Positions 1-12,064 of a stretch of 64,000 bases of DNA are shown here, one piece after another. Location: contig OZ025213.1 of the NCBI GenBank assembly GCA_964019055.1, positions 10,963,351 to 11,027,350 on the forward strand, read 5' to 3'. The translations under genes and the position numbers were made by a program. Positions within the stretch are counted from its first letter, which is position 1; each line of letters begins with the position of its first letter. The DNA comes from Anthopleura xanthogrammica. Taxonomy: Eukaryota > Cnidaria > Anthozoa > Actiniaria > Actiniidae. The notes beneath the pieces are model-generated. The model was not told where the DNA came from. It ran no database searches and saw only the letters and a program-made list of their open reading frames with translations.

Positions 1-832
1 ATGGATGGATGGATGGATGGATGGATGGATGGATGGATGGATGGATGGATGGATGGATGGATGGATGGATGGATGGATGGATGGATGGATGGATGGATGG
101 ATGGATGGATGGATGGATGGATGGATGGATGGATGGATGGATGGATGGATGGATGGATGGATGGATGGATGGATGGATGGATGGATGGATGGATGGATGG
201 ATGGATGGATGGATGGATGGATGGATGGATGGATGGATGGATGGATGGATGGATGGATGGATGGATGGATGGATGGATGGATGGATGGATGGATGGATGG
301 ATGGATGGATGGATGGATGGATGGATGGATGGATGGATGGATGGATGGATGGATGGATGGATGGATGGATGGATGGATGGATGGATGGATGGATGGATGG
401 ATGGATGGATGGATGGATGGATGGATGGATGGATGGATGGATGGATGGATGGATGGATGGATGGATGGATGGATGGATGGATGGATGGATGGATGGATGG
501 ATGGATGGATGGATGGATGGATGGATGGATGGATGGATGGATGGATGGATGGATGGATGGATGGATGGATGGATGGATGGATGGATGGATGGATGGATGG
601 ATGGATGGATGGATGGATGGATGGATGGATGGATGGATGGATGGATGGATGGATGGATGGATGGATGGATGGATGGATGGATGGATGGATGGATGGATGG
701 ATGGATGGATGGATGGATGGATGGATGGATGGATGGATGGATGGATGGATGGATGGATGGATGGATGGATGGATGGATGGATGGATGGATGGATGGATGG
801 ATGGATGGATGGATGGATGGATGGATGGATGA
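1..832. repeat. (ATGG)n microsatellite, at least 208 units, cut by window edge
   Basis: Uninterrupted ATGG tetranucleotide array that begins before the window and ends in a few ATGA units near 843. It lies in an intron of NAXD. Open reading frames across it (Met-Asp-Gly-Trp repeats) exist in all three frames only because the unit has no stop codon; they are not genes. Confidence 0.98.
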
Positions 833-1027
833 ATGAATGAATGAACAAACTAAAAACATAAACTTACAGAGATTTCACAAAACCAACACCAACAATATTA
901 CCAACAACACATAAGTATACATACATGTAACACATTTCCCAAAGAAATTTCTGTACTTTTATTGATGATTGCTGGGGCCAATCAGAAATTGGTATTTATT
1001 ATAACTGGTAAAAATTGTTATTTTCAG

Positions 1028-3842
1028 AGTGTCATAGAGAAGGCCATCAAACAAGGAAAGCAATTGGTTATTGATGCAGTAAGTCATTAAGTAATCAGTG
1101 AACAGTATGTTTTGAATGGTATTTCTACTTATTTAATAAGTTTTTCATATGCTATAATTATGCATTGTTTATTTTAGGATGGCTTACACATAGTGACATC
1201 ATACCCAGACCTTATCAAAAACTACACTAAAGTGATCCTTACTCCTAATGTGGTGGAGTTTTCTAGACTTTACCATGCTGTGGTAAGATTTTTTGTTGTT
1301 GTGTATTATGGCATCATGTTTTGGGTTTAGGGATAGCAAGGTGCTTAATTTCTATCAGGGCAGGTTGTTGGTGTTAGTTTTCATATTGGTGGTATTGGTG
1401 TTGGTAGTTTTATTGTTGATGTATTGTTGATGTTGATGTTGGTCTTGTTTGGATTAGTGTTATATATTTATGCATTGGAATGAGTGGATTTTTTTGCCAC
1501 ATAGATGGGACAGTCGCTGGATCCCAATGGTGACAGTCAGGCACAGGTAGAAGACCTCAGCAAAGCTCTAGGTCATGTGACTATCTGTAGAAAAGGACAG
1601 ACAGACATTATATCAGATGGACATCAAGGTAAGCTTGCCAATGTCACTACTCCTACTTCCAGTGCTGTTTATGCTTCTACTGCTGGTACTACTTCTGTTG
1701 CTGCTGCTGCTACCACTCCAGCTAATACTGATACTGCTGCTGCTGCTACTGCTACTACAGTACTGCTACTGCTACTGCTACTACTGCTGCTGCTACTGCT
1801 ACTGCTGCTACCACTCCTGCTACTACTACTACTCCTGCTGTTGCTACTGCTACTACTACTGCTGCCGCTTCTGCTACTACTGCCGCTTCTGCTACTACTG
1901 CTGCTACTGCTAATACTATTGCTGCTACTACTTCTACTGCTGCTGTTGCTACTCCTACTACTACTGCTGATGCTACCACTGCTGCTACTGCTACTACTGC
2001 TGCTACTGCTACTACTGCTGCTGCTACCACTGCTGCTAATACTGCTGCTGCTGCTGCATGCTACCACTGCTGCTAACACTGCTGCTATTGCTACTACTGC
2101 TGCTAATACTGCTACTGCTACTACTGCTGCTGGTACAGCTACTACTGCTGCTACTGCTACTACTGCTGCTGCTATCACTGCTGCTTATACTGATACTGCT
2201 GCTGCTACTGCTACATGTACTACTGCTGCTGCTACTGATACTGCTGCTACTACTACTGCTGTTGCCACTGCTGCTGCTACTGATACTACTGCTGCTGCTA
2301 CTGCTGCTGCTGCTACTACTACAGCTGTTGCTACTGCTACTACTGTTGCTGTTATTGAAGCTATGGCTAATACTGTGGCCACCAATACTGATGCTGATGC
2401 TAATGCTGCTACTACTACTGATTTTGCTGGTGCTGATGCTGCTACCACTGATACTGCAGCTGCTGCTACTGGTACTACTGCTGTTGATACTACTGATACT
2501 GCTGCTGCTGAAACCACTGCTTCTAATACTGATAATGCTGCTGCTACTACTTCTGCTTCAGCTGCTATTGTTACTGGTACTACTGCTGTTGATACTACTG
2601 ATACTGCTGCTGCTGAAACCACTGCTTCTAATACTGATAATGCTGCTGCTACTACTTCTGCTTCAGCTGCTATTGTTGCAAAGCATATCTCTTGGTACTG
2701 AGTCTAAAACTGAGTTTATTGCTCACCACCACAAGTACAGCAGTGGTGCAGTTCAATGAGGTCAAACTGAAAGCAATGTAAATAGTCCATGTATGACCCT
2801 GGAGCACAGCTCTAACCAGTCTGAACTACTGCCCTTCTCTCCTTTGAGATCATGACCATCTTTCTTTTATCTCTAGTTGTGTTGGGATCCACACCTGGGA
2901 GTAATCGAAGATGTGGTGGTCAAGGGGACCTTCTCTCTGGTTCTATGGGAACATTTGTTTACTGGGCTTATAACTGGAGTGAGAAGAATAAAAGTGAAGA
3001 GAATTGCAGGTAAGATTAAGATAGACAATGTTGATTTCATACCACATGACTACTATGATACTGTATGACTTGTACATAGGTTTGGGGAAACAAGGCTGCT
3101 TTAATTTGTTTGATACAAATAAAACAGTAGGAAAGAAGGGGTGGTGTACACATACTACTATAGTAATGCACTGGTCACATCTCACCCCTGTCAGGTCCAT
3201 CTCCATATGTAAGTAGAGTTGCTTGTCAGTTTTGCTCTCGTACTTTGAGGGCTTTTCTCCGGGTTCTCCAGTTTTCCTCTCTCAAAACTTCTCCTAAATT
3301 CCAATTTGATCTGGCATCAAATGCGTTAGACATGAACTTCTGGCTGGCCCAGGAGACAGAAGTTTTCAATCCTTGCTGTAAAGGAAATTGCAGATAGAGA
3401 CTAACTCTGCAATAAATATTTAAAATACACACATTAAGCTCATACAAATGCAGTAGTCTAAAAACCTTGGCTATCTTTCTTTCATCTACGTTCTGATTTT
3501 TATTTCCATATCTTGACAGTACATTCCACTCCTTTTTTAAAGAAATTATATTCATTTTAAAAATACATTTACAAACATGAGGCAAGCAGTCTTTCTTGAA
3601 TTGTAACTCTCTGATCTTACCAAAATGAAGTGTGGCACAAACTTTTGATATTTTTCCCATTTTCATCTTTTAGTCCATTAAGTCCAACCATCCTTGCCGC
3701 CTACGCAGCAAGCAGCCTGACTCGCACATGTAACTCTCTGGCCTTTGCAAAAATGAAGCGTAGCACAACAACTTCTGATATGATTGCAGAAATCAAGGTT
3801 GCTTTTGAGAAACTTTTTGGATCCACGGAAAATAATAAGTAA
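1028..3842 (+). CDS. NAXD: NAXD, ADP/ATP-dependent (S)-NAD(P)H-hydrate dehydratase, C-terminal five coding exons
   Basis: Repairs NADHX/NADPHX, the damaged hydrated forms of NAD(P)H, using nucleotide-driven dehydration; family members act in cytosol and mitochondria. Coding exons: 1028-1078, 1178-1282, 1505-1628, 2877-3009, 3674-3842. All have AG/GT borders and matching phases, giving 193 residues to the TAA at 3840-3842; upstream exons lie outside the window. Family landmarks visible: LVIDADGL and [11 protein letters not shown] (ribokinase-like core), [11 protein letters not shown], the glycine-rich [11 protein letters not shown] with the catalytic Asp of the GxGD motif, and the ending [12 protein letters not shown] followed by KVAFEKLF. 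This matches the vertebrate NAXD (CARKD) C terminus as I remember it, almost without gaps. The intron between the third and fourth listed exons is filled by a triplet array; the last intron contains a degenerate copy of the final exon. Orthology is confident; exon edges were not checked with RNA. Confidence 0.93.
1640..2690. repeat. Degenerate ACT/GCT triplet array in NAXD intron
   Basis: About 1 kb built almost wholly from ACT, GCT, GTT and AAT/GAT triplets, lying directly after the donor at 1629. Because these triplets rarely form stops, long Ala/Thr, Leu and Ser/Val-rich reading frames run on both strands. One is continuous with the preceding exon and would stop at 2699-2701 if the intron were retained. 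I read it as intronic because the homologous protein continues cleanly from the exon at 2877. Confidence 0.9.
2468..2677. repeat. 105-bp perfect tandem duplication inside the triplet array
   Basis: Two head-to-tail 105-bp copies start at 2468 and 2573 and are nearly identical, while the rest of the array is irregular. This points to a recent segmental duplication, separate from triplet slippage. Confidence 0.85.
2725..2835 (-). mobile_element. tRNA-derived SINE fragment (3' part)
   Basis: The reverse complement matches the 3' half of the element at 62340-62605. Shared blocks are the cagcagtgg segment, aggtcaaactgaaagca, and gagcacagctctaaccagt followed by tgaa. It sits about 40 bp upstream of the NAXD exon at 2877, so it has become part of the acceptor side of the intron. 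Confidence 0.7.
3240..3300 (+). mobile_element. Possible SINE middle fragment
   Basis: The segment with gagggcttttctccgggttc and ccagttttcctc resembles the ctccgagggtttttccagc stretch of the SINE at 62340-62605. Short and diverged, so tentative. Confidence 0.35.
3579..3655 (+). pseudogene. Decayed duplicate of the NAXD terminal exon
   Basis: About 75 bp align to the middle of the real last exon (3706-3785). Shared blocks: gcaagcag, tgtaactctctg, caaaatgaag, gcacaa, ctt.tgatat. The copy has small deletions and an in-frame TGA just after the CCA-AAA codons, so it cannot substitute for the true exon. It lies about 127 bp upstream of the original, within the last intron. Confidence 0.75.
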
Positions 3843-4526
3843 ATTCAGAGGATGATTCTGTTGAGGTCTTGTCTTTGGTATTTTGGTTGACTGTTGCCCG
3901 GTTTTTCCATCTTTTGGTTGAAAGATGCTGCTGAAAAAAGTACAAGGATTTGAAGATGTACTTGAAGTTATGTTGGTTTAACTTTTGAAGAAGTGTAATG
4001 CAGTGGCAATTTTCATGATTCTAATGTTGTTAGAAAGAAGCAGAGATTCCTGGTTGGATTTCTTGTCCAGGCATTTCTAGGTACTTAATATATGCAGAAT
4101 TGGTGAGCTTTGTCTTTTCTGGGATCATTCTACTGTCAAAGACCTCAACCTACAGACAAATTCTCCCACTTGGAACTAAGTGTGCAACTTGTTATTTAGT
4201 TTGCTCTATTTCTTTCAAACATTTCTGTGGATTTTCTTCTTCTTCTATTGGCAAAATTAGGACACAAATAAATAATTAATCAATTATTGAGCATGTCATA
4301 TAAATAGAAAGATTTAGAGAGGCAGAGAAACAGCAGAAAACTGCTAAAAGATAACGAAATAAATATTTAAAAAATAATGAAAATAATCAAAAATGTCTCA
4401 TGCAATAAACGATGAAATAAAGTACAAGAAATTTTAGTAAAATTATCAAAATTTTCATTCATAATTTTTATCATTAACAGCCAAGCCAAATCATTCATCG
4501 ATTATATATTAATTTTGTGCAGCCTT
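3843..4526 (+). other. NAXD: NAXD 3' UTR and flank
   Basis: AT-rich sequence after the NAXD stop with no further coding potential. An AATAAA hexamer at 4267-4272 is the first good poly(A) signal candidate, which would give a 3' UTR of roughly 450 bases. Other AATAAA-like sites follow near 4360. Confidence 0.5.
4267..4272 (+). promoter_or_regulatory. Candidate NAXD poly(A) signal AATAAA
   Basis: Canonical hexamer about 425 bases after the stop codon; no cleavage site evidence available. Confidence 0.4.
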
Positions 4527-5565
4527 GGTAAGGAATAACTTGGACATATCATATGCTATCATTGCCTTTTACAGTATGTTACAAACAGTTTTGTTCAACA
4601 TTCATAAGGGATATAAGATAACTTAAACATATTATATGCTATCATTGCCTTATATGTTACAAACAGTTTTGTTCAACATTCATAAGGGATATAAGATAAC
4701 TTAGACGTATCATATGCTATCATTGCCTTATATTTTACAAACAGTTTTGTTCAACCTTCGTAAGGGATATAAGATAACTTAGACATATAATATGCTATCA
4801 TTGCCTTATATTTTACAAACAGTTTTGTTCAACCTTCGTAAGGGATATAAGATAACTTAGACATATAATATGCTATCATTGCCTTATATTTTACAAACAG
4901 TTTTGTTCAACCTTCGTAAGGGATATCATAGATAACTTAGACATATAATATGCTATCATTGCCTTATATTTTACAAACAGTTTTGTTCAACATTCGTAAG
5001 GGATATAAGATAACTTAGACATATAATATGCTATCATTGCCTTATATTTTACAAACAGTTTTGTTCAACCTTCGTAAGGGATATAAGATAACTTAGACAT
5101 ATAATATGCTATCATTGCCTTATATTTTACAAACAGTTTTGTTCAACCTTCGTAAGGGATATCATAGATAACTTAGACATATAATATGCTATCATTGCCT
5201 TATATTTTACAAACAGTTTTGTTCAACATTCGTAAGGGATATAAGATAACTTAGACATATAATATGCTATCATTGCCTTATATTTTACAAACAGTTTTGT
5301 TCAACCTTCGTAAGGGATATAAGATAACTTAGACATATAATATGCTATCATTGCCTTATATTTTACAAACAGTTTTGTTCAACCTTCGTAAGGGATATCA
5401 TAGATAACTTAGACATATAATATGCTATCATTGCCTTATATTTTACAAACAGTTTTGTTCAACATTCGTAAGGGATATAAGATAACTTAGACATATAATA
5501 TGCTATCATTGCCTTATATGTCACAAACAGTTTTGTTCAACATTCGTAAGGGATATGCTATCATT
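4527..5565. repeat. 78-bp satellite with 236-bp higher-order repeat
   Basis: About 13 tandem units of 78 bp, each with gataacttagacatataata, tgctatcattgcctta, acaaacagttttgttcaac and cgtaagggatat. From 4851 on, units of 78, 78 and 80 bp repeat as a block. The 80-bp unit carries catagataac in place of aagataac, and starts at 4931, 5167 and 5403, exactly 236 bp apart. Outer units (4527-4700 and the last unit at 5480-5565) are more diverged, as expected at satellite edges. Confidence 0.95.
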
Positions 5566-5812
5566 GCCTGACTTCAAACAGTTCCTAGTGATATAGAACG
5601 CTAGGGTTAATAATAATGTCAATTAAATTATAAGCATCTTGATTAGTTATGGTTTTGCCCAAGGTCTTTTGTTCCTATCTGTAAAAATGTTTTTGAACTG
5701 AAGGAGTTACATTACATTTTAAATAGATTAACATGTAGTTAAGTAAAAATGTAAGTAACCTTTAGATTTCACATTATCTGTGCTGTCGAAAACTGGGTTG
5801 ATGTTAAAAAAA

Positions 5813-6010
5813 AAGACCTTTTTGGGGGTGTAATTGTTTTCCCATTTCAAAACACGTTTCATTCCCTAGAGTATCATTTCTTTGTTTAATGGTTGTACAT
5901 GAGAAGACACATGAATATGGATATGGCTCAAACAAAGAATATTATTCTTAAGGGAATGACATGTGGTCTGAAATGGGAAAAAAATATCACCCCAAGGCAA
6001 AAGAGATCTA
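5813..6010. mobile_element. MITE family A, copy 1
   Basis: Non-autonomous inverted-repeat element with ends agacctttttgg and the inverse agagatcta. The inner blocks ttttcccatttca and cattccctagagtatca are mirrored by aagggaatgacatgtggtc and tgaaatgggaaaa. Further copies lie at 33301-33484 and 53000-53120. No coding capacity. Confidence 0.8.
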
Positions 6011-6231
6011 TTTGGCATAGATTGTGAATGTATTAAAATAGATTTAAACTACACAATAAACAAACAAAACATTGCTAATATTTCTTCAAAAAATGATTTG
6101 ATAAAAAAAGATTCCAATTAACATTAACACAAATGATAAACATTTCGTAAATTCATCTTCTAATTCCATCAAAATACCAAGCATCTTTCTTTATTGGTTA
6201 TAACTCTCTTAAAACTATGATAAAAATTCAG

Positions 6232-6400
6232 TTAACCATTCACCATGTAGTACAAAAAATCCTCTCCCCTCCCCCTGAGTGGAATACCTGGTTCAACACA
6301 AAAAATATTTATAAAAATTATAACCAATCATTATGCAGTACAAAAAATCCCTTCCCCTCCCCCTGAGTGAGATAATTAGTTCAACAACTAAAAAACTCCT
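6232..6400. repeat. About 92-bp direct duplication
   Basis: Two copies containing aaccattcacc/aaccaatcatt, gtacaaaaaatcc, cccctccccctgagtg and gttcaacaa. They differ by scattered substitutions and do not code. Confidence 0.75.
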
Positions 6401-7639
6401 TTAACAAAAACCCTTGAGTCTTTGAATTGAAGTAAGTTGTTCTCTTGACGTCCACCTGCTGTTGACTCTAAAAGCTTTTAAGTGTTTTTTTTTTTTTTTC
6501 ACTTTTAAAAAGTACATCTTTTTATTCTTTTATAAGGTCCGGGTTCACTTTAGATTTCTGTGCCTTTAAAATGAGTATTAGCTAGAGGTGGGGGGAGGGG
6601 GGGGAGGGGGTGGATGTTGCAGGGGTGGATGAGGGGACACTGATTTTTGTGAAGGGAAAAGAGGAAGCCATACGAGTTTCTGAGCTTATAGAAAAGGTGC
6701 GCTTTATGGATGAAGCGGGGAATGTAGCATGACATGCCTCAGCCAGCCTTCTCTGGAAATAAGACCAGGTCCATAACCTTACCAGAGAATAGTGTCGATT
6801 TTACCGGTCTCTATTGACCGAGGTCTATACTGGACACGCCCCTAGTGTTATACAAACATTAAGTTCTGCTAACCAAATGGAATAGTGTCGATTTACCGTT
6901 CCCTATTGACCGAGGACACGCCCTAGTGTTATAAAAGCATTATCATGTTCACTGCTCACGATTGATAGTATTAACAAACTCGACTATATTACGTCCAGTG
7001 ACCTACCTCTTTAATCTAATCACAGACCATTAGAATGAAATCCAATTGCCTAAAGGGACAAAAAAACCGTCAAAAAAAGAGCTCCGTCACGAACATGGAC
7101 AGAATATTCTAGAATTGACCCCAGAAATCCATCTTTCATTCCGAAAACTCGCCGGAAATTAGAAGGTTACAGTAAATTCTTGTCAAGAGTGGATTATTAA
7201 CGATCTAGTGTGATTAACGTGAGCACCAGTTTTAGTTTCAATCAAAGAAAACAAGACTTCCAGAGATATCTATGAGGTTTAAGGGTTCCGTGCGTAATGA
7301 GATTAATATTTCTAGGGATTATAGATATATGTGTCATAGACTTAAAAAACGATGCATTTCCTGACATTTTGAAGGTTTTTTGATGAAGAAGAAACAGGGG
7401 AAAATTAAATCACTATGTTTTAGTTTCTCGTCATATTATTCTTAAACCAGACGCCTAAATTAACGTCTCGAAGAAAAAAATATTTTCAGCATATTTTCGG
7501 CTACAAATATAGGAAGTCCTCTTCGCTCACGTATTCTTCACAACACAAAAATACAATTACTCGATAAGAAAGAAAGACTTCTTACTATCTAGTTTACTAT
7601 GCTAGTTTATGTTATAGAAGAATAACTTAAGAAAAATTA
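6401..7639. other. Non-coding stretch with one direct duplication
   Basis: No gene seen. Contains a poly-T run near 6486 and a G-rich run near 6590. At 6780-6861 and 6876-6944 lies a direct duplication: both copies carry gaatagtgtcgattt, tattgaccgagg, acacgccc and ctagtgttata; the second lacks about 13 bp. Confidence 0.6.
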
Positions 7640-7649
7640 TTTTCGTTGA

Positions 7650-7725
7650 TCATTTGTTGTGGCAGAGCATTGAAAAGTAGGTATCGTAAAGGTCGTGGGT
7701 TCGATTCTTGTTCTAAGTCTGAAAA
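7650..7725 (+). mobile_element. tRNA-like SINE head
   Basis: A-box-like gtggcagagcattg is followed about 40 bases later by the B-box-like gtgggttcgattcttg, the internal Pol III promoter layout of tRNA-derived SINEs. The acceptor stem does not pair, so it is not a functional tRNA. Confidence 0.45.
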
Positions 7726-7750
7726 AAATTCTGGCGTTTTTGCAGTAGTA

Positions 7751-7987
7751 TTAAGGCCGATTTACACGATACGACTTTTTCTTACAACTGTCGCATGTAA
7801 TCTTCCTACGCCACGCTTACAACACGAATTGCGTCGTGTAAATCAACCCTACAACTTGCAACAACTTTTTCTTGTCGTAGACAACAGTTGTGAGCAAGAT
7901 GTAGGATTGATTTACATAAAGCAATTCGTTTTGTAAGCGTGGCGTAGGCAGTTGTAAGCAAAAGTTGTACCGTGTATTCGCCTTTAA
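7751..7987. mobile_element. MITE with GGC-GATTTACAC ends
   Basis: Left end ttaaggccgatttacacg is mirrored by the right end cgtgtattcgcctttaa. The arms continue inward (cgacttttt, cttacaactg; inverse cagttgtaagc, aaaagttg). Related ends occur at 37820-38052, 40357-40573 and 49177-49484. Confidence 0.8.
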
Positions 7988-8579
7988 GGCTCCATTCGAT
8001 TTTGTTCATATTTATCGTTTTTTACTGACAGCATGTCATTTACGACACTAAAATGGGTTCCCCGTCATTCTTCATTCTTCAGTGCTTGTCACATCAGTTT
8101 GATTTTAATCACGACAGAACAAGTGTTGTGGTAAAATCTACTCTACAATGCTGATTCTGACTACTCTGTGTTGTACATTTGGCTGAAGTGTTGGAATGTC
8201 ATAACATCGAAATGGCTTCCCATTGTTTTCATGACATGATTCCAACAGTTTCCTCGACATTGAAATGGCTTCCTATTTTCTGCTTTGTACAAAAATGTTT
8301 TGAAATGCGATATGAATGGAGCATAACATGTAAGACATTGTCCATTGAATCTTCTCTGTATCCTATTTTTAGGTGTATCTGCTTCGGTGGTCTCTAGATA
8401 TCACCATTTATCCGCTTAGTTTTCTTTTTATTGGCTGATAACAGTAGGCCATGGGTTAAGCTGAGTATTGCTACCAGGGAAATAATCAGAAGGTTTAGTG
8501 TAGTTTCGATTTAGAGCCATATTATGTCATGAGGCTATACCAGAAGGGTTACTAAGATGAGTTGCACAGGAAAGTAAAG
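7988..8579. other. Non-coding stretch
   Basis: No gene recognised. Two copies of the dispersed motif gaaatggcttcc are seen near 8210 and 8263. Confidence 0.5.
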
Positions 8580-9192
8580 ATGATACATGATGATGATGAT
8601 GATACATGATGATGATGATACATGATGATGATACATGATGATGATGATGATACATGATGATGATGATACATGATGATGATACATGATGATGATACATGAT
8701 GATGATACATGATGATGATACATGATGATGATACATGAAGATGATACATGATGATGATACATGATGATTATACATGATGATGATGATGAGGATATATGAT
8801 GATGATACACGATGATGATGATACATGATGATGATGCATGATGATGATACATGATGATGATACATGATGATGATGATACATGATGATGATGATACATGAT
8901 AGTGATACATGATGATGATACATGATGATGATGATGCATGATAATGATACATGATGATGATGATACATGATGATGATACATGATGATGATACATGATGAT
9001 GATGATACATGATGATGATACATGATGATGATACATGATGATGATGCATGATGATGATGCATGATGATGATACATGATGATGATACATGATGATGATACA
9101 TGATGATGATGATACATGATGATGATACATGATGATGATACATGATGATGATACATGATGATGATGATGATAATACATGATGATGATACATC
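8580..9192. repeat. TGATGATACA compound microsatellite, locus 1
   Basis: Array of GAT triplets punctuated by ATACAT or ATGCAT every 10-16 bases. The same composition recurs at 54908-55530 and 59838-60955. Met/His/Ser-rich reading frames on the minus strand are artefacts. Confidence 0.95.
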
Positions 9193-12064
9193 AGTGATTA
9201 TGGCTGATGATCAGATGATTCAGAAAGTCGGGGAACTTAATTAAAACAGACAGTACAAAAGGTAGTCTTGGTTTTCCCATCGATAACAATCATAAACAAA
9301 CACAACAACCAGACGAAATCAATACACATCTTCCCTCGTAACTCCACACTTTAGATCCCAAGTTTATCGTCAAGGGGTTCATCCTGCTAGGGGTGTGTCC
9401 AATGACCCGTCTTGCGAACAAAATCTTGTTTATCTAACTTAATTGGTTCAAAATGCAACAGATACCGCGATTCGATTATTGCTTCTGTGGTCTGGGTTCA
9501 CCTGGGGACAAACCGTGGACACTGATAAGCGTGAAGAATATTCTACAGAGCGGTATATAGCTAGACTTACTAGTATCTAACAAATAACCCTATAACTTTC
9601 TTGGAATCCAGAGACTTAATCTGGAAAGTGAGCAGCGGCATGTTAAATGCAAAAATAGCTTATCATTAAGTGAAATTTAATGGACAATTAAGTGATTGTT
9701 TTTGCGGGGATGTAAGAAGTAGCACTGAAATGGCTTTCCATTAACATCAGAAGAAGAGTCTATAACACTCCCGGGCACATTTTGTAGGATTCCAACCCAA
9801 GGAATAGATGTTTTGAGGGAAAAATTGTTACCTGATGCTTTGCATTTCGTAATGTGCTTTTACTATATGGGTTATAATTGACAAGAAACACACATGCGCA
9901 GTTCAGTTCTTTTCTTGCGCTTAGCGATTCATTTGCGTGGTTTGTGTGCGGATTGAGCCAGTACTATAGTACTTGTCAAACAGCTAACTTCTGATGTTTG
10001 ATGTCTATAGGAATTGTATTCGGAACCCTGAATCATAACTACGAATCTAAATACGATAGTAAGCGGTCCTTTTACGAGGGAATAGTGAAAAAAGACGTAG
10101 CGACGATCCTAAAACGCGCGACACATGTCGAAAGTTTTTGGTTGGCATGCATGTGTATGAAGTTTGATCAGGGCTCGAATTCCCAACCTCAACTTTCTCA
10201 TGCAGTACTTTTGTTAGCGACGCAGCGGCGCATAACTGAACTCCTTTTTTCCTTTTCTTTTCTCTTTTCTCTTTTCTCCTCCCCTCGCTTTATTTTAGTC
10301 GTTGTTTTTGCGCTTGTTAAGACCAGCGTATCTTGAACACTACGAAGTAAACAAAACAAATTTGCTTGAAGCCTTGAAGAAACAAATCACCAATCCTAAA
10401 ACATATTTCTTTCTCACCCTTACTTATCATTGAGACTCAAGGAAAAATTTCCCGAAGCCGGAGGCAAAGCGATAAACAGACGTCTTTAAAAGAAAACGTA
10501 GAAGAATGTTTGATTCCAAATGGCCTACAAAATGCCAAAGATTAGACATTGTTACTAAACAATAAGGACTTTTTGCAAGACAAGTATTATGTGTGCAGAG
10601 CTATCGAAGGTTAAACGTGGCATCTGTGTCCCGGCTGTCAAACGAAGTCAGGCTTCAAAGTGAAGGCGTCCGTCATTCTACGCAAATATTTTTTAGATCT
10701 TTCCATGTACCTATAGTATTCTATCTTCAACTTATCTTGAACAAGCAATTAAGAAAAATCACTTAGGTAAGTTAATGAGAGTGCTGGGACGTTGATTGTC
10801 GTTTAGAGTATTGGAATCTGTGCTGGGATTGTGTTGTCAAAGATGCCGTTGCTACTTCACTGACTATTATCAACTTATCTCTAAATATTTGTTTTATTTT
10901 AGCTCTGGCTTTCATCAAGAACTTGATTTCTTTCAAAGTTTATCGCTGTTAATGACCTTAATGTTTTCATTCTGGCGTTCAAGTGGTCTGAAATCAAAAT
11001 GTTGGTTGTAATTGTAATAATATAGTCTGTGAGATGGTGATTTGAGACGTAAATCTGTGCTCGAGATATGGACCACATCTTCCCAGGAACTCCATTCCAA
11101 AACAGGTCATTAAGGTAGGGAATAATCCAAAAATTATGAGCAAATATCTTGTTTAAATAAGCCGTGTTCCATAATGAGCATAACATACGTTCTTCCAAGG
11201 TATTGTCCGAGCTTTCCAAGATAGTTCTCTTAACCGATCAACTTGATAACCTTTTCATTAAGACCCATCTCTTGAACTTCTGTTTTGAGTGAAGTCTTGG
11301 TCAATCCTTCAACATTCAATTAATTTACGTTGGATTCCTTGAAGTTTTGGGACAGTGGAGTTATCGGATTTTTGAAGGAAAAGTGAAGTTCGTGTTTGGC
11401 TTCTTACAGCATATTCACTTGGAGGCTTTATCTTGTGTTGTACAGGATTAACCTTTGGCCTCGAGTCTTAGCGAGCATTAGAAATTGAAAAAACAGTCTC
11501 TAAAAGCCATATTGGCGTAGAAGAAAGAGGGGACTCGAAAAAGGAAATTACGAGAATAGAAATCTTTAGAACAGAAAATCAGGTAAGTAAGAAATTTATT
11601 AAGTTTAGTGTACGTCTTTCAAAATTGTTTGGTTTTTTAAAAATTTACTGTAACAAAGTCGAATTTTTTTTCTGTTATTATCTTTATTACCTACAGAGAT
11701 TTCCGTCACTAGCGTGGTGATATCCTGAATATTACTGCCATCACAGCGTAGAGGTCATTAATAAAACTCAGCAATCCAAAGAGAGAATAAATCGATGTGG
11801 TAAGTCAATGAATTAAATGAATAATGTTAGGCAGAGATAAGCTTTTATTTCGATGCAAAAATCCAACCTCTTTTTTTATTCTTCTTTCCCATTCGTCTGT
11901 TTTGTAAAACATCTTGAAACATGGCTTTTTACAAAATCTTAAAATCTTAATGTTATTAATTCTTAATTTGGATGTTTTTAATTATTGAATGTATTTGATG
12001 AATTTACGTGTTGTGTAAGTGGAAAACTTGTAAGGTACTGTGGCTCTTGAATGGCTTTTGCTCT
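9193..12064. other. 2.9 kb without recognisable gene
   Basis: Both strands were read. Reading frames are short, lack homology I recognise and lack plausible splice context. A gaaatggctttcc motif lies near 9730. Nothing else firm. Confidence 0.5.

Noticed and set aside
1..840. Long open frames of Met-Asp-Gly-Trp repeats
   Set aside because: Tetranucleotide repeat without stops in any frame; no gene context.
1669..2759. Ala/Thr, poly-Leu and Ser-rich frames on both strands
   Set aside because: Produced by the triplet array inside a NAXD intron; flanking exons join perfectly without it.
8580..9192. CRISPR-like regular spacing in the TGATGATACA arrays
   Set aside because: Units are microsatellite-like with no unique spacers, in a eukaryotic genome.
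10168..10200. B-box-like gggctcgaattccc
   Set aside because: No A box at proper spacing on either strand.
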